A stretch of 64,000 bases of DNA from Sulfuricella denitrificans skB26 (GCF_000297055.2 NC_022357.1:434001-498000); one strand, 5' to 3'; shown: positions 37,725 through 45,793, counted from the stretch's first letter. Translations and numbers: made by a program. The notes: generated from the letters alone by a model not told the origin.

Positions 37725-37958
37725 ATGTCGGCAAGCACTTCAATTAGGATCAATCAGGAACTATATGAGCAAGCCAAGCAAGACGCGACGCTGGAGCATC
37801 GATCCATTGCAGGACAAATCGAGTTCTGGGCGCGGGTAGGCCGGGCTGCGCTGGATAACCCCGATCTGCCGGTCAGTTTCGTGGCAGAGTCTTTGGCTTC
37901 GATGGGCGAATCGCGTGACCAGTCCCAGCCGTTCGTGCCCCGGAGTCGTCGCGGATGA
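37725..37958 (+). CDS. ParD-like antitoxin
   Basis: This 77-residue protein starts with SASTSIRINQELYEQAKQDA, a ribbon-helix-helix-type N-terminus of the ParD-like antitoxin family, with a C-terminal tail that would wrap the toxin. ATG 37725 has cggagg seven bases upstream; an in-frame upstream start (37698) lies inside the operator region and was rejected. The stop overlaps the toxin start (ATGA), the usual arrangement for type II pairs. Confidence 0.8.
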   Translation: MSASTSIRINQELYEQAKQDATLEHRSIAGQIEFWARVGRAALDNPDLPVSFVAESLASMGESRDQSQPFVPRSRRG

Positions 37959-38233
37959 CGTGGACAGTCCAGCAAACCCGGCGGTTTTCACGGCAATATA
38001 AAAAGCTGCATGACAATACCGCCGCCGATGTGGATTCCGCAGTCGATGAAGTCAGGCAAAACCCAGAAATCGGGGAGCGCAAGAAAGGTGATCTGGCCGC
38101 GTTGCGTGTCTTCAAGTTTCGCAGCGGAGGGCAATTGTATCTGCTGGGCTACACGCTAGATGAAGGTGTTCGCTTGATTTATCTGGAAGCCGTTGGGCCG
38201 CATGAAAACTTCTACCGGGACTTGAAGCGGTAG
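37955..38233 (+). CDS. RelE/ParE family toxin
   Basis: A 92-residue basic protein of the RelE/ParE fold, with RRFSRQYKKLHD near the N-terminus, the ALRVFKFRSGGQLYLLGY strand region and a C-terminal ENFYRDLKR. RelE members cut mRNA on the ribosome and ParE members poison gyrase; which applies here cannot be decided from sequence. It is the toxin of the ParD-like antitoxin and overlaps it by four bases. Confidence 0.85.
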   Translation: MTWTVQQTRRFSRQYKKLHDNTAADVDSAVDEVRQNPEIGERKKGDLAALRVFKFRSGGQLYLLGYTLDEGVRLIYLEAVGPHENFYRDLKR

Positions 38234-38245
38234 ATGCAGCCGGGA

Positions 38246-38392
38246 TGTAGGTTGGGTTGAGCGGCTTTATCGCGTAACCCAACAAACTGAACCTTCCTTC
38301 AAAATGTTGGTTTTGATGCTTGGGTTTGTCGCCTAGAGGCACCTACTTCTGGTGGGTTACGGCGCAAAAAGCTGCGCCTAACCCAACCTACA
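38246..38392. repeat. Palindromic repeat element (tgtaggttgggtt arms)
   Basis: A perfect 13-bp inverted repeat (tgtaggttgggtt at 38246-38258; aacccaacctaca at 38380-38392) bounds about 120 bp. Inside lie further gttgggtt/aacccaac pairs and the third copy of the cgcct..acttctggtg repeat (38326-38355). The tgtaggttgggtt..taacccaac type is, from memory, common in intergenic DNA of Beta- and Gammaproteobacteria. There is no coding capacity. Confidence 0.65.
38326..38355 (+). repeat. Short palindromic repeat, copy 3 of 3
   Basis: ttgtcgcctagaggcaccta followed by cttctggtgg matches the repeats at 377-405 and 34791-34819. This copy sits inside the larger inverted-repeat element at 38246-38392. Confidence 0.5.
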
Positions 38393-38425
38393 TTTTGCGT
38401 GCCGACGTTTCGTGTTGACTGCCCA

Positions 38426-38632
38426 CTAATAATGGGGAGGGGATTCGTTCGTTGTGCGCTGTTCAGCGGCACCGTCTGATAATTCCTTGACATGCTGGAT
38501 CAGCGCATCGCAAATTGCCTCCAGGTGGTCGATTTTTTGTTGTTGCTGGCAGACCACCTGGTTTAATTCTTCTACCGTATTCTCTTGGTGGGTGAGCTTG
38601 ATTTCGATATCGACTAGCCGGTCTTCGCTCAT
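38426..38632 (-). CDS. slyX: SlyX family protein
   Basis: A 68-residue protein with the SlyX pattern: an acidic start (MSEDRLVDIEIKL), a heptad-rich coiled coil (about 8-50, ENTVEELNQVV and QQQQKIDHLEAI) and a C-terminal SPPHY motif. SlyX proteins are small coiled-coil proteins of unknown role. It begins two bases after the end of nsrR, so the two are probably cotranscribed. Confidence 0.85.
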   Translation of the reverse strand: MSEDRLVDIEIKLTHQENTVEELNQVVCQQQQKIDHLEAICDALIQHVKELSDGAAEQRTTNESPPHY

Positions 38633-38634
38633 TT

Positions 38635-39054
38635 TTATTTCATGTCTTTCTGCTGTTCGCCGATCAGATCGGCCAGGGTATACAGATCCAGCGTCGCAAG
38701 AAAGCTTTGCAGGGCCTCGCTCATGGCGGTTTTCAGGCGGCAGGCGGGTGCCAGAACGCAGGCGTTGAAGTCGGGCTGGAAGCAGGCAACGATGTCCATG
38801 TTCTCTTCCATGCTGCGCACCACGTCGCCCACTACGATCTGCTTCGGCGGGCGCGCCAGTCTGATGCCGCCGCCTTTGCCTCGCAGGGTGTCGATATAGC
38901 CGTTTGCGCCGAGCTGGTGCACCACCTTCATCAAGTGGTTGCGCGAGATGTCGTGATAGGTGGCGATTTCGCCGATGGTGGCGAGCTTTTCCGGTCTCGT
39001 GCCGAGATAGATCAGTGTGCGCAGGGAATAGTCGGTGTAGCGGGTCAGGTGCAT
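38635..39054 (-). CDS. nsrR: Rrf2-family nitric oxide sensor/repressor NsrR
   Basis: NsrR is an iron-sulfur repressor of NO detoxification genes, relieved when NO modifies its cluster. The 139-residue protein has an N-terminal winged helix (MHLTRYTDYSLR) and the three cluster cysteines Cys91, Cys99 and Cys105. Asp8, a ligand of the cluster in characterised NsrR, is also present. The C-terminal LDLYTLADLI resembles E. coli NsrR. It lies 15 bp downstream of norD, inside the nor island, and is its most likely specific regulator. Confidence 0.9.
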   Translation of the reverse strand: MHLTRYTDYSLRTLIYLGTRPEKLATIGEIATYHDISRNHLMKVVHQLGANGYIDTLRGKGGGIRLARPPKQIVVGDVVRSMEENMDIVACFQPDFNACVLAPACRLKTAMSEALQSFLATLDLYTLADLIGEQQKDMK

Positions 39055-39069
39055 GGAGGGGTCGGCTAG

Positions 39070-40911
39070 TTAGCGGGTCAGCTGCGCATACAGCAGTGGC
39101 AGCTGTTTCGGCAGTTCCGATGGTTTCCTGATTACAACATATCCGCCGATGCCGAACAAGTGCGGCAGGTAGCTGCCGGCCTTTTCGTCGATCGTGACGC
39201 AGAATGGACGCAGCCCCATCTGCCGTGCTTCGAGCAGGGCGACGCGGGTGTCTTCGATGCCGTAGCGTCCTTCATACTGGTCAAGGTCGTTGGGTTTTCC
39301 GTCGGTGAGGATAAATAAAATCCTTTGCGTGGCCTGCTGCTTCGCCAAAAGCTGACTGGCGTGACGGATGGCGGCGCCCATGCGAGTGTAGTAGCCGGGC
39401 TTGATGGCCTGGATGCGACCGCGCACGCTGGCGTTGTATTTCTCGCCGAATTCCTTGATGACGTGAAAGCGCACGTTTTCGCGCTTCAACGAGGAAAACC
39501 CGTACAGGCTGAAGCGGTCGCCGGTGGCGGAGAGCGCCTCGGCGAACAGGTACAGGCTGTCGCGGACGACGTCGATGACACGGGCGGTATCGCTCACCCA
39601 GGCGTCAGTGGAGAGCGATAAATCGGCCAGCAGTAAACAGGCGAGGTCACGATCGCGGTAGTGGTGGGCGCGGTACAGGCCGCGCTCGGCGGCGTGGCCG
39701 GTGAGGCGGTCGGCGGTGAACTGGACGCAAGCGTCCAGGTCGGGCTCGGTGCCGTCGAACTGGCCCCTGACCCATACCCGCGCCGGGGTCAGCGCCTCGA
39801 ACTGGCTGCGGATGCGGCGCGCGGTGGCTGCGAGGTGGTGTGGCAGGGCGCAGGGCGCCGCTTCGCGCGCGACCATCGGCTGCAGGCAACAGTGGTTGGG
39901 CTGCAGAATCTGCTTCTTGTAGTGCCACTCCGGTAGCAGAATGCCCTGCCCGAGCGGCATGTCGTCCTGTGCTGCGGAAGGCAGGTCGAGGTCGAACCTG
40001 AGGCGCGAGGCAACGCTCTTGCCGTCCTGCGCCACGCTCAGGTGGTTGAGGTCATCGGCGGCCGGGTCGGCAGCCGGGTCGTTGTTGTCTTCGGTCGGAC
40101 GGTTGGCCTTGACGTATTCGGCCCAGCTGAAAATGCTTTCGGCGCGGAAGAACAGGATGAAGGGGTTCTTGTTGTCCGGCATGTCCACCCGTTCAGCCTG
40201 GCGGCGTTTGGTGTCATCGGTTTTTTTGCTCTTGCCGTCGCCTTCCTGCTGCGGCTCGCCGGATGGGGGAGCCTTGCCGCCGGCCTGGCTCGGTGATGTG
40301 CGCGGCGGGTTGGGGTGCAGCCACAGATGCACCGGATAGGGTGGCCGACTGGCGCGCGGCAGCTTGTCTATGCTGCCCGGGTTGGCCAGCGCGGCGCGGA
40401 TGGCCTGTTCCATGGCCGCTTCGTCTTCCGGCAGCTTGGCCGGGTCGGGGCGCAATGCCAGCGTGGCATCGAGCAGGCGCTGGTAGCGCGAGCGCATGCC
40501 GGGGAAACGGTCGAATACTGTCAGGGTGGCCTGCTGGCTGCGTACCACCCAGGCGGTGTGACCGGGTTCGTCCACAGCCGCCAGTGCAATCAGCCACAGG
40601 TAGAGATCACGGTTGAGGCTGCGCTGTGGCAGGATGTCGAGTGCTGAGGGCAGGCGCAAGGTGTTTTCGTCAAGCCAGGTCAGTTCGGTTCTTGCGCCGC
40701 TGCCGGCAATGCGTTGCTTCAGACTGCGGCGTGCACCGTGTTCGGTCGCGCTGGCGGCGCTGACGCTGAGACCGCTATCGCCGCCGAGCGCGCGGAAGAA
40801 GATGCCGGCGGCCTTGCCGATGCTTGTGAGGGTCACCGCTTCCTGCGGATAGCGCTTCTCCGCTGCGCCGGTGATGAGCTTGTGCCAGAGAGCGCCGACT
40901 GTTTCTTCCAT
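39070..40911 (-). CDS. norD: Nitric oxide reductase activation protein NorD
   Basis: NorD is a von Willebrand factor A protein that works with the NorQ ATPase to activate the NO reductase complex, probably by inserting metal. The 613-residue protein has a charged, low-complexity centre (about 215-260) and a C-terminal vWA domain (about 415-610), with the MIDAS motif DLSLSTD and ILFILTDGKPND. It is unusual that norD is far from norQ (47613-48395) and in a different operon, downstream of the sigma-54-type promoter region, near nsrR. Confidence 0.92.
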   Translation of the reverse strand: MEETVGALWHKLITGAAEKRYPQEAVTLTSIGKAAGIFFRALGGDSGLSVSAASATEHGARRSLKQRIAGSGARTELTWLDENTLRLPSALDILPQRSLNRDLYLWLIALAAVDEPGHTAWVVRSQQATLTVFDRFPGMRSRYQRLLDATLALRPDPAKLPEDEAAMEQAIRAALANPGSIDKLPRASRPPYPVHLWLHPNPPRTSPSQAGGKAPPSGEPQQEGDGKSKKTDDTKRRQAERVDMPDNKNPFILFFRAESIFSWAEYVKANRPTEDNNDPAADPAADDLNHLSVAQDGKSVASRLRFDLDLPSAAQDDMPLGQGILLPEWHYKKQILQPNHCCLQPMVAREAAPCALPHHLAATARRIRSQFEALTPARVWVRGQFDGTEPDLDACVQFTADRLTGHAAERGLYRAHHYRDRDLACLLLADLSLSTDAWVSDTARVIDVVRDSLYLFAEALSATGDRFSLYGFSSLKRENVRFHVIKEFGEKYNASVRGRIQAIKPGYYTRMGAAIRHASQLLAKQQATQRILFILTDGKPNDLDQYEGRYGIEDTRVALLEARQMGLRPFCVTIDEKAGSYLPHLFGIGGYVVIRKPSELPKQLPLLYAQLTR

Positions 40912-41013
40912 GTCCGATTGCTGAGTGAGGGTAAATGCGGTAGTTTACGCCGTTTTTTTTGGGCAGCCTTGCTCTGCATCAAGAAGCCGGGCACACCTTC
41001 CATGTAGCCTTAC

Positions 41014-41742
41014 TCAACCACGCAAGCGGCAGTTTCGCTCCAGTTCGACGAAATGGGGCAGTAGCTCAGAATGCGCCTGGACATGAAAAACATAGCGAGG
41101 AACGTTCCGTTCGGTGGACTGGGCCATGAATGGCTCACCCCAGAAACTCAGCAGGGCTTCGGTTGCGCCGTCGGGTTGGGTGTCGGCAAGGATAAAAGAC
41201 AAGTTCTTGCTGAGATTGCACCAATGAGGTTCCCGCACCTTGCTGCCACCACTACAGGCAGTGATCTTCGGTAGAATCTCCGTTTGCCATAGTTCTTTTT
41301 GGCTTTCATCGAGGACGAAATGGATGGAAGTTACTTGAGAGTTCTCGATTGCGGGGCGCAGAAGTATATCGAAAAGCATCTGCGTTCGGTACATTGACAG
41401 GCAGACATTGAACAATATCGCCTCCCCGTGCATGCCACGTGCGAACTGCTCGCTCACTGTACGCAGTTGGCGTGGACCGATCAACACTACGTCCGGAATG
41501 GTCAGGGATGATTTGATCTTCGCTGACATTCTCTGGATCTGTTCCACTTGCCCGGCGGTACGCTCATTGTTGCGCTCGTGGCGCATGAAGCTGATGAACA
41601 GGAGCGCCATCAGGGCGAGCACGATGGGGAGGATGATGTGCTCGTCCACAATGTGCAGCAGATGCAGTATGATTGCCGCCACCGCCGCCAGCACTCCGGC
41701 AATAGCGTCCCAGTCATAGCTTAAAAATCGATTTCCTTTCAT
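41014..41742 (-). CDS. Hypothetical membrane protein in the nor accessory operon
   Basis: This 242-residue protein has two hydrophobic helices near the N-terminus (about 14-30 and 35-52), followed by a soluble cytoplasmic-looking domain of about 185 residues. I do not recognise the domain. It is 102 bp upstream of norD and 32 bp downstream of the small periplasmic protein gene, so it belongs to the accessory operon by position. The function is unknown. Confidence 0.6.
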   Translation of the reverse strand: MKGNRFLSYDWDAIAGVLAAVAAIILHLLHIVDEHIILPIVLALMALLFISFMRHERNNERTAGQVEQIQRMSAKIKSSLTIPDVVLIGPRQLRTVSEQFARGMHGEAILFNVCLSMYRTQMLFDILLRPAIENSQVTSIHFVLDESQKELWQTEILPKITACSGGSKVREPHWCNLSKNLSFILADTQPDGATEALLSFWGEPFMAQSTERNVPRYVFHVQAHSELLPHFVELERNCRLRG

Positions 41743-41774
41743 TCTGTTTTCGTCCTCGATGTAGATATGAGCGT

Positions 41775-42278
41775 TTACTTCGATCGGGAGAATGTCACTC
41801 CATGCCAGCCGGGATGGTCAAAATAGGTTTCATAATTATCCAGGGCGTGGGCGATATTTTCCGCGCCTTTCCGTACTTCGTTGCCTTTCCCCCCCCCCTT
41901 CATGGCATCCGCGCCGGCGATGATGTCGGCCAGTATGAGATGGAGCATGGCATCCGCGTCAGGACTCAGTTTGCAGTTTAGCACCATGAATGCAATCTGA
42001 TCATTGGTCTTCTGTGCCAGCGTCCGGTACTGTTCCATTGTGGCCTTGCCGGCCTGGATCACCGGGAGTTCCGCTGCCAGTGCGTCGCGGATGCGGCTCA
42101 TACCCTGGCGCAGATTGTCGTCGGTGGCCCATTTCTGGCCATTGTTGAGGGTGAGCTGTGCCGGCCCGGCCGTGCCGTGGGAATGATCGTGATTCTGGGC
42201 CAGGACTGGCTGTGCGCCTGCGCTCAGCAGTGCGGCGGCGGTCAGGGTTGCGGCAATTATTTTCCATTGGGTAAACAT
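41775..42278 (-). CDS. Small histidine-rich periplasmic protein
   Basis: A 167-residue exported protein with a clear signal peptide (about 1-27, cleavage after PVLAQ or nearby) and a histidine cluster NHDHSHG directly after it, suggesting metal binding. The mature part is helical with a conserved-looking KWATDDNLRQGMSRIR segment. It resembles small periplasmic proteins sometimes annotated DnrO, a name without established function; I give this with caution. It sits in the nor accessory operon, so metal supply or NO-related redox protection is possible. Confidence 0.6.
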   Translation of the reverse strand: MFTQWKIIAATLTAAALLSAGAQPVLAQNHDHSHGTAGPAQLTLNNGQKWATDDNLRQGMSRIRDALAAELPVIQAGKATMEQYRTLAQKTNDQIAFMVLNCKLSPDADAMLHLILADIIAGADAMKGGGKGNEVRKGAENIAHALDNYETYFDHPGWHGVTFSRSK

Positions 42279-42301
42279 GTTTATCTCCTTGATAGTCAGA
42301 T

Positions 42302-43384
42302 TTAATTCCGGTTTGTCCGGAAGCCGCGGATCACACTGCTGACGGTGCTAAAAATGAACAGTACCAGCGCAACTGCGTTCAACAATCCGCCGAGGCTGCG
42401 CAAATCGGGCAGCGCCAGTCTATCGCCGGCAAGGCGCACCAGCAGCGATGCATGCAGCGCCAGCAGCGGCAGATAGAAAGTCCAGTGATAGGGCATCCTG
42501 ACCCGGACCACGGCGGGAAATATCACCGGTGCGTGGCCAAATACCATCGAGAACACGAAACCAATCAGGATGGCGTGCAGCACCGCATCATAGGCCACCC
42601 CGGCCAAGCTGCCGGCAGCGAGCAGCGTAATGCTGCCGATGGCAAGCCAGGCGTAGCCGGAGAGCAGGCAGACGGCGATGAAGCGGGTTAACCCCCGTTC
42701 CTTTACCGTGCGTCGCGCGATGTCCTGGCGTAGCAGCCATAAAGCCAGTCCGAGCAGTCCGGTACCATACAGGATGATGCCGGTGTCGGTTCCGCTGAGA
42801 AAACCGCCCGCCAGGAGCATTGCAAGAATGGCCGCAAAAATTCGTTTGGCAACTGGCGAGGGGGGCAGGAAGCGGGACAGTTCCAGTCGCTCACCGGCGA
42901 TGGTCAGTACCAGGAAGTTGATCCATAGCGTCACCACCCCCGACACCGGGGTGCTGGCCAGCCACAGCAGGTTGCCGGCCAGCCAGCTAAGAGCGCCCAG
43001 AGCCATGGTGAGCATGAACAGTTCACGCTGGCGCAGCATGATCAGGGTGGTCCCGGTGAATAGCACGGCACTGCCCAGCGCTATGGCCGTCGCCCCTATG
43101 GAAGGCGGAAAGCCGAGCAGGATGGCAATGCCGCCCAGCCCGGTTAGCAGCGGCCCGGCATAGGCCCAGCGGCGCCCCATGGCGACTGCCCGCTCCAGCC
43201 CGATGACGGTGCCGAGAAAGCCCGACACCATCAGCGGCCCATGCAGCAAGGCCAGTTGTGCCGAGGGAAGCGGCACGCTCCAGCCCAGCCGCGCCAAGCC
43301 GGCCAGCACACCCGATACCAGGGAGGCGAATCCCAGAATCAGGAGCGGCAGTCGGAACGGAACGCCCAGGTTGCCGGGTCGCAT
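42302..43384 (-). CDS. NnrS-like multi-spanning membrane protein
   Basis: This 360-residue protein has about eleven to twelve hydrophobic segments and conserved histidines in LALLHGPLMVSGFLG, VLHAILIGFVFSMVFGHAP and near the end. The pattern of His in helices resembles NnrS and haem-copper-type proteins, but the similarity is weak. I chose ATG 43384, 14 bp after the DUF2249 gene; a longer frame to 43486 would overlap that gene. It belongs to the accessory operon between the DUF2249 gene and the periplasmic protein gene. Confidence 0.65.
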   Translation of the reverse strand: MRPGNLGVPFRLPLLILGFASLVSGVLAGLARLGWSVPLPSAQLALLHGPLMVSGFLGTVIGLERAVAMGRRWAYAGPLLTGLGGIAILLGFPPSIGATAIALGSAVLFTGTTLIMLRQRELFMLTMALGALSWLAGNLLWLASTPVSGVVTLWINFLVLTIAGERLELSRFLPPSPVAKRIFAAILAMLLAGGFLSGTDTGIILYGTGLLGLALWLLRQDIARRTVKERGLTRFIAVCLLSGYAWLAIGSITLLAAGSLAGVAYDAVLHAILIGFVFSMVFGHAPVIFPAVVRVRMPYHWTFYLPLLALHASLLVRLAGDRLALPDLRSLGGLLNAVALVLFIFSTVSSVIRGFRTNRN

Positions 43385-43397
43385 GGTTTTTCTCGGC

Positions 43398-43652
43398 TCA
43401 GGAACAGCAGGCCGCGACGCGGCCGATACGCACTCGCCATACATCGGGGCCTTCTTCCAGATATTCCCAACTGAACTCGCCGCCATGCTCGGCCTGGAAT
43501 TGATAGTAAAGCGGTTTTGGGTCGTGGTCGTTGATCAGGAGCAGGGCTTCGTCCTGAGCCAGGCTGGAGAAGGTGCCGAAAATCAGTGGATGGCGGTCGC
43601 GCGGCGCAATGGTGCGGACGTCGACGGTGGTTTTGGTGGATGTGGTCGTCAT
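43398..43652 (-). CDS. DUF2249 domain protein (copy 1)
   Basis: An 84-residue DUF2249 protein with VDVRTIAPRDRHPLIFGTF and the typical LLLINDHDPKPLYYQF motif. DUF2249 proteins are small and are frequently found near nitrogen-oxide genes and hemerythrins; the biochemical role is unknown. Two further copies occur in this window (52279-52536, 58995-59255). It is 27 bp after the DUF59 gene and presumably cotranscribed. Confidence 0.88.
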   Translation of the reverse strand: MTTTSTKTTVDVRTIAPRDRHPLIFGTFSSLAQDEALLLINDHDPKPLYYQFQAEHGGEFSWEYLEEGPDVWRVRIGRVAACCS

Positions 43653-43679
43653 GATAAATCTCCTGTGGTTTGAGGGGGG

Positions 43680-43982
43680 CTAACTCCAGCCTAAATGTTT
43701 GCGTGCGTGCTCACTCATCTTGTCCGGACTCCATGGTGGATCCCAGACTAGCTCGATGTCGATTTCTACGTCAGTTGGTGCCAGCGCTGCCAGCATTTCA
43801 TGGACATCATCGAGTATCATTTCTCCCATCGGGCAGGCCGGCGTGGTCATGGTTAGATCGACATGCAGCCTGTTATCCGAAATTTCCACGTCGTACACCA
43901 GGCCCAGATCGATGATATTCATCCCGACTTCCGGGTCGATAACGCTACGCAGAACAGTTCGAACTTCTTTCTCGGTGAGCAT
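43680..43982 (-). CDS. DUF59/MIP18-type metal-sulfur cluster assembly factor
   Basis: A 100-residue protein of the MIP18/PaaD-like family, with VIDPEVGMNIIDLGLVYDVEI and the conserved TTPACPMGEMI cysteine motif (Cys51). Relatives help deliver iron-sulfur clusters (SufT, PaaD). In this operon it could serve NsrR, the polyferredoxin or NO-damaged clusters; that is inference. It follows the small secreted peptide gene. Confidence 0.88.
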   Translation of the reverse strand: MLTEKEVRTVLRSVIDPEVGMNIIDLGLVYDVEISDNRLHVDLTMTTPACPMGEMILDDVHEMLAALAPTDVEIDIELVWDPPWSPDKMSEHARKHLGWS

Positions 43983-44077
43983 GTTGTTTCCTGCTGGCTT
44001 TGAGGTTAAGAGCTACCGCTACCTATCTCCGGGGGAAGGAGGGATCAGTAGCTTAACTCGATGCTTCCGGGCATGGA

Positions 44078-44218
44078 TTAGTTAACGTAAGCCGAACAAC
44101 CCGGGGTGTTGAAGCTCCAGTCGGAACAGGACAAGCCATCGTTATAGGCGGACTTGGCAGAGGGGGCGGCGAGGCCGACAAATGCCACGGTTAAGGTCCG
44201 TGCAAATTTGCTTTTCAT
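44078..44218 (-). CDS. 46-residue secreted peptide, unknown
   Basis: A small gene, missed by usual length limits. ATG 44218 has aaaggga six bases upstream. The 46-residue product has a signal peptide (basic start MKSKFAR, hydrophobic core LTVAFVGLAA, SAKSA cleavage region) and a mature part of about 22 residues, with two cysteines spaced ten apart (GLSCSDW, NTPGCSAY). It is the first gene downstream of a sigma-54-type promoter at 44287-44301 and leads the accessory operon. I know no family. A secreted disulfide peptide or a translated leader are both possible. Confidence 0.65.
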   Translation of the reverse strand: MKSKFARTLTVAFVGLAAPSAKSAYNDGLSCSDWSFNTPGCSAYVN

Positions 44219-44249
44219 GATGATTCCCTTTCTGGTTTTAAAAAATCGT

Positions 44250-44271
44250 GTTTACCTGATGTATCGTAAAC
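44250..44271. promoter_or_regulatory. Inverted repeat in the 5' leader
   Basis: gtttac (44250-44255) and gtaaac (44266-44271) are separated by 10 bp, just downstream of the predicted sigma-54 start site and before the 46-residue peptide gene. It could be a repressor or FNR-type half-site pair; the binding protein is unknown. Confidence 0.35.
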
Positions 44272-44286
44272 CGCAGTGACCTAATA

Positions 44287-44301
44287 GCCAGAACCGTGCC
44301 A
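44287..44301 (-). promoter_or_regulatory. Sigma-54 (RpoN) promoter of the accessory operon
   Basis: On the minus strand TGGCACG-N4-TGGC matches the RpoN consensus TGGCACG-N4-TTGC with one mismatch, with the GG and GC doublets at the required spacing. The predicted start is near 44275, about 57 bases before the 46-residue peptide gene. A sigma-54 activator gene is divergently adjacent. Confidence 0.75.
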
Positions 44302-44366
44302 TGAATTGCATCATGCTGTTTTTATGTGTTATTTGTGATTTGTGCTAAGAATAAAATGTTGCAATC

Positions 44367-44404
44367 GTTCACAATAAACATGTAAAGTAACGTTTATTGT
44401 GAAC
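44367..44404. promoter_or_regulatory. Perfect 13-bp inverted repeat, candidate enhancer site
   Basis: gttcacaataaac (44367-44379) and gtttattgtgaac (44392-44404) are separated by 12 bp. The centre lies about 110 bp upstream of the predicted sigma-54 start, a normal enhancer distance. It also covers the region just before the activator gene (start 44420), so it may serve autoregulation as well. Confidence 0.7.
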
Positions 44405-44419
44405 AACAGGATGTTAATT

Positions 44420-45781
44420 ATGATGACGATCCCCATGCTGAAGTTGTTTCTGGACAGCCTGGAAGAAGGCGTGCTGTTTTTGGATAAGAACCGGAAGGTG
44501 GTGGCGGTTAACCGGGCAGCAACGCAGATGATCGGGCACGAAGATGCGAACCTGGTTAGTCTGCTATGCCCCAGCATCTTCAAGGGGACAGAGTGCGCAC
44601 AGGCTTGCGAAAAACGGGGGAGCTGCGCGCTGACCCCCGATTGGAAGGCAGGCGATATTACTCAGAATATCGTGCTGCCGCGGCCGGATAATACTTCTGT
44701 ATTTCTGCGCATGTGGGCCATATTGCTCCCGCCAGCGGAAAACCTGCCATTGTATTGCGCGATTATTTTACGCGACCGCTCGCACGAGGTGGAACTGGAG
44801 CAGGAAGTGACAGAACGCCTGCAGCTTGGCAGCATGGTGGGCCACAGCCCCGCGATGCAGAAACTGTATACGCAAATAATGCGGGCAGCCCCGAGCAATG
44901 CCAGCGTGCTGCTGACAGGCGAGAGCGGAACAGGAAAAGAATTGGTCGCCAAGGCGCTGCATGACAATTCGGACCGTTGCAAAGGGCCTTATGTTCCGGT
45001 GCACTGTGCCTCGCTACCAGAAAATCTCCTCGAATCAGAACTCTTTGGCTATGCCAAGGGGGCTTTTACTGGCGCGACATTGGCAAAAATTGGTCGTTTC
45101 GAAGCCGCAGAAGGTGGAACCTTGCTACTGGACGAAATCGGCGAAATTTCGCTGGGCACTCAAGTGAAATTGTTGCGCGTATTGCAGGAACGGGAGGTGG
45201 TGCGATTGGGCGAAAATCATGCCCGTCCGGTCAATGTCCGCGTCATCGCGGCTACGCACCGAAATCTGACCACAATGGTTGAGCGCGGGGAATTTCGCGA
45301 AGACCTCTATTACCGATTGCGCGTCCTCCCTTTGCATGTCCCGGCTCTGCGTGACCGCAAAGAAGACATTGCCATGCTCGCCAACAAGCTGCTTAATGAT
45401 CTGGGAAACAGGTACAAGCGGGATAACATGAGGCTTGCCCATGAAACGTTGCTTGCCCTGGAAGCCTACGATTGGCCCGGAAACATCAGGCAGCTGTTCA
45501 ATGCGCTTGAATATGCGGTAGTGAATGCGGATGGTCCGAACATCCTGCTGTCGCACCTTCCGCCTGAAGTTCAATCGGTACCTCAATCTTCACCGGTCGC
45601 AAGATCACCTGAACCAATGCTGGTGCGCCAATATTACCGCCCTCCTCAGCAGGCTGAAAACGAAATGGAAGTCATTGCCCGTGTGCTTGCCGAAACAGGG
45701 GGAAACAAGGCCGAAGCCGCACGCAGATTGGGTATGTCACGTACAAGCTTATGGAAGCGGCTTAAGCAGAACCACGGCTGA
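44420..45781 (+). CDS. Sigma-54-dependent activator with cysteine-rich PAS domain
   Basis: This 453-residue enhancer-binding protein has a PAS-like sensor (about 1-125), an AAA+ domain (about 135-370; Walker A GESGTGKE, GAFTGA loop intact) and a Fis-type helix-turn-helix (about 405-450). The sensor carries Cys50, Cys59, Cys63 and Cys69, a spacing that could hold an iron-sulfur cluster or redox switch. It is not the GAF-type NorR of E. coli. I chose ATG 44420, eight bases after agga; GTG 44399 and ATG 44411 lie inside or next to the inverted repeat. It is divergent from the sigma-54 promoter and convergent with the hemerythrin gene. Confidence 0.88.
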   Translation: MMTIPMLKLFLDSLEEGVLFLDKNRKVVAVNRAATQMIGHEDANLVSLLCPSIFKGTECAQACEKRGSCALTPDWKAGDITQNIVLPRPDNTSVFLRMWAILLPPAENLPLYCAIILRDRSHEVELEQEVTERLQLGSMVGHSPAMQKLYTQIMRAAPSNASVLLTGESGTGKELVAKALHDNSDRCKGPYVPVHCASLPENLLESELFGYAKGAFTGATLAKIGRFEAAEGGTLLLDEIGEISLGTQVKLLRVLQEREVVRLGENHARPVNVRVIAATHRNLTTMVERGEFREDLYYRLRVLPLHVPALRDRKEDIAMLANKLLNDLGNRYKRDNMRLAHETLLALEAYDWPGNIRQLFNALEYAVVNADGPNILLSHLPPEVQSVPQSSPVARSPEPMLVRQYYRPPQQAENEMEVIARVLAETGGNKAEAARRLGMSRTSLWKRLKQNHG

Positions 45782-45793
45782 GTCTCCCCGTTT

